Shown piece after piece: positions 62,949 through 64,000 of a DNA stretch of 64,000 nt. The notes below the pieces were generated by a model. The model had not been told where the DNA came from and searched no databases. It saw only the letters and a list, made by a program, of their open reading frames with translations. The DNA comes from Deltaproteobacteria bacterium (GTDB lineage Bacteria > Myxococcota_A > Polyangia > JACPQR01): positions 1 to 64,000 of the forward strand of contig JACPQR010000143.1 of the NCBI GenBank assembly GCA_016190375.1, written 5' to 3'. The first letter of the stretch is position 1, and every line of letters begins with the position of its first letter. The translations under genes were made by a program, and so were the position numbers.

Positions 62949-64000
62949 CCTCGCGGCTTCTCTTGCTCGTGGCGCTCGTACCCCGCCCGCTGGCGGCGCA
63001 ACCGGCGCTGGCGACCGAGCTCGTCCGCGCGTCCCGCCTCCTCGACGCGTGGGACGTCGAAGAGGCCGAGCGGATAGTCGAGCAGGCGGCGGAAGGAGCG
63101 CCGGCCGACCCCGACCTCCTCTACCTGCGCTCGCGGGTCCGGTTCCACCGCGGGCGTTACGCGGACGCCCTCGCGGACGTTCGTTCCGCGATCGCGCGCC
63201 GGCGAACCAGGGAGGACTGGAAGTCGTTCAGAGACCTCGTCGAGTCCACGGTCGCGGTGACTCGAGACTTCGTACAGACCGCGACCGCGGACCGACGCTT
63301 CCTCATCCGCACGAACGCGGCCGACGCGGTGCTGGTTCCGCTCCTCGAGGAGACGCTCGCCGCCGCAGCGAGCGAGGTTGGCTCGGACCTCGGGCTCGTG
63401 CCGTCGGGTCCCATCGTCGTCGAGGTCCTCCCCGACGCCGAGGCGCTTGCGCGGGTCTCGACGCTGACGCTGGCCGAGATCCGCGCCTCGGGCACGATCG
63501 CGCTCTGCAAGTGGAATCGTCTGATGATCACGAGCCCCAGAGCGCTCGTCCGCGGCTACCCGTGGCGCGACACGGTCTGCCACGAGTACACGCATCTGGT
63601 CATCTCCCGAGCGACTGCGGGAACGGCGCCCATCTGGTTCCACGAGGGGCTCGCCAAGCTGGAGGAGCGGCGCTGGTCGCCGCAGGCATCGATCGGCGTC
63701 GACCCGGCGCTCGCGTACCTGCTCGATCGCGCCGCACAATCCGGGGCGCTGATCCCGTTCGAGCGGATGCACCCGAGCCTCGCGAAGCTGCCCACGCAGG
63801 AGCAGGCGGCGCTCGCCTTCGCCGAGGTCGGCAGCCTTCTCCGCTTCGTGCAGCGCCGCGCCGGCATGGAAGGGATCCGCGCCGCTCTCGGACGGATGCG
63901 AGCCGGCGAGGATGCCCAGACCGCGGTCGCGCGCGCGATGAGGACGTCGTGGTACCGAGTCGTGGAGAGCTGGCGCGCCGACATCAGGGCGCGCCGCGGC
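62945..64000 (+). CDS. Exported HExxH metallopeptidase-like protein, partial at right edge
   Basis: GTG 62945 overlaps the DUF4175 stop as GTGA and opens 352 codons with no stop before the window ends. A signal peptide (LLLLVALVPRPLAAQ) is followed by TPR-like helices (about 22-110) and a gluzincin domain: CHEYTHLVISR gives HExxH (213-217), and WFHEGLAKLEER provides the third ligand Glu234, as in the peptidase MA group. It should be a periplasmic zinc peptidase. Coupling to the DUF4175 protein suggests a joint envelope role. Confidence 0.85.
   Translation, partial: MTSRLLLLVALVPRPLAAQPALATELVRASRLLDAWDVEEAERIVEQAAEGAPADPDLLYLRSRVRFHRGRYADALADVRSAIARRRTREDWKSFRDLVESTVAVTRDFVQTATADRRFLIRTNAADAVLVPLLEETLAAAASEVGSDLGLVPSGPIVVEVLPDAEALARVSTLTLAEIRASGTIALCKWNRLMITSPRALVRGYPWRDTVCHEYTHLVISRATAGTAPIWFHEGLAKLEERRWSPQASIGVDPALAYLLDRAAQSGALIPFERMHPSLAKLPTQEQAALAFAEVGSLLRFVQRRAGMEGIRAALGRMRAGEDAQTAVARAMRTSWYRVVESWRADIRARRG

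Overview
The base composition is very GC-rich (third codon positions are almost always G or C). GTG and TTG starts are common, and neighbouring genes often overlap as ATGA, GTGA or TGATG. Two proteins end in a Cys, a hydrophobic helix and an Arg-rich tail, the MYXO-CTERM sorting signal. Together with many lipoproteins carrying Asp-X repeat linkers, NtrC-type regulators and a selA gene, this points to a chromosome segment of a member of Myxococcota (or a close relative of the former deltaproteobacteria). This assignment is inference from sequence style and gene content. I saw no rRNA, tRNA, integrase, transposase or CRISPR array.

Layout. 0-4.2 kb (-): a MoxR-DUF58-BatA operon that seems to run off the left edge. 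4.2-10 kb: a divergent trehalose locus. A motif-degraded GH15 protein faces otsA (fused to a membrane sensor-like part), otsB, a MarR regulator and two small membrane or exported proteins; a perfect 18-bp dyad lies between the two directions. 10.2-13.6 kb: an NtrB/NtrC-type pair. 13.8-17.7 kb: an OmpA-like lipoprotein, two CBS-plus-zinc-ribbon proteins around an orphan histidine kinase, and a convergent globin-like lipoprotein. 18-20.4 kb: a probable six-hairpin glycosidase and a small lipoprotein. 20.4-26.5 kb (-): a four-gene coupled operon of canonical GH15, a solute-binding-protein/permease fusion, a second permease and an ATPase, probably for uptake and cleavage of a disaccharide such as trehalose or maltose. 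26.6-28.6 kb: a Na+/H+ antiporter and a DUF202 protein.

28.7-40.5 kb: a surface and exopolysaccharide region. It has two MYXO-CTERM ConA-like paralogues, a GT4 glycosyltransferase, a Wzz-like chain-length protein, a polyprenyl-phosphate sugar transferase, an acyl carrier protein, a DUF4091 protein, a lipidated sorbosone-dehydrogenase-like protein and a HupE-like membrane protein. Candidate sigma-54 promoters and nested dyads lie here. 40.5-46.4 kb: a lipidated PEP-synthase-like protein, two small exported proteins and a membrane pseudokinase with a PEGA-like tail. 46.4-48 kb: a broken duplicate of the pseudokinase tail, a zeta-type toxin-antitoxin pair and a third 69-bp copy of the tail, which now encodes the C-terminus of an opposing membrane protein.

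48-60 kb (-): nine tightly spaced genes from selA down to a polytopic membrane protein. They include a MinD-type ATPase fused to a J-like and a RodZ-like helix-turn-helix domain, three Asp- or Cys-rich lipoproteins, an OprO/P-type porin, a PHP-domain lipoprotein and a YbjN-like protein. 60-64 kb (+): a DUF4175-type membrane protein and a metallopeptidase cut by the window end.

Taken together, trehalose can plausibly be made (OtsA/OtsB), imported (CUT1 transporter) and split (GH15). Much of the rest looks devoted to the cell envelope: polysaccharide export, surface-anchored proteins and signalling.
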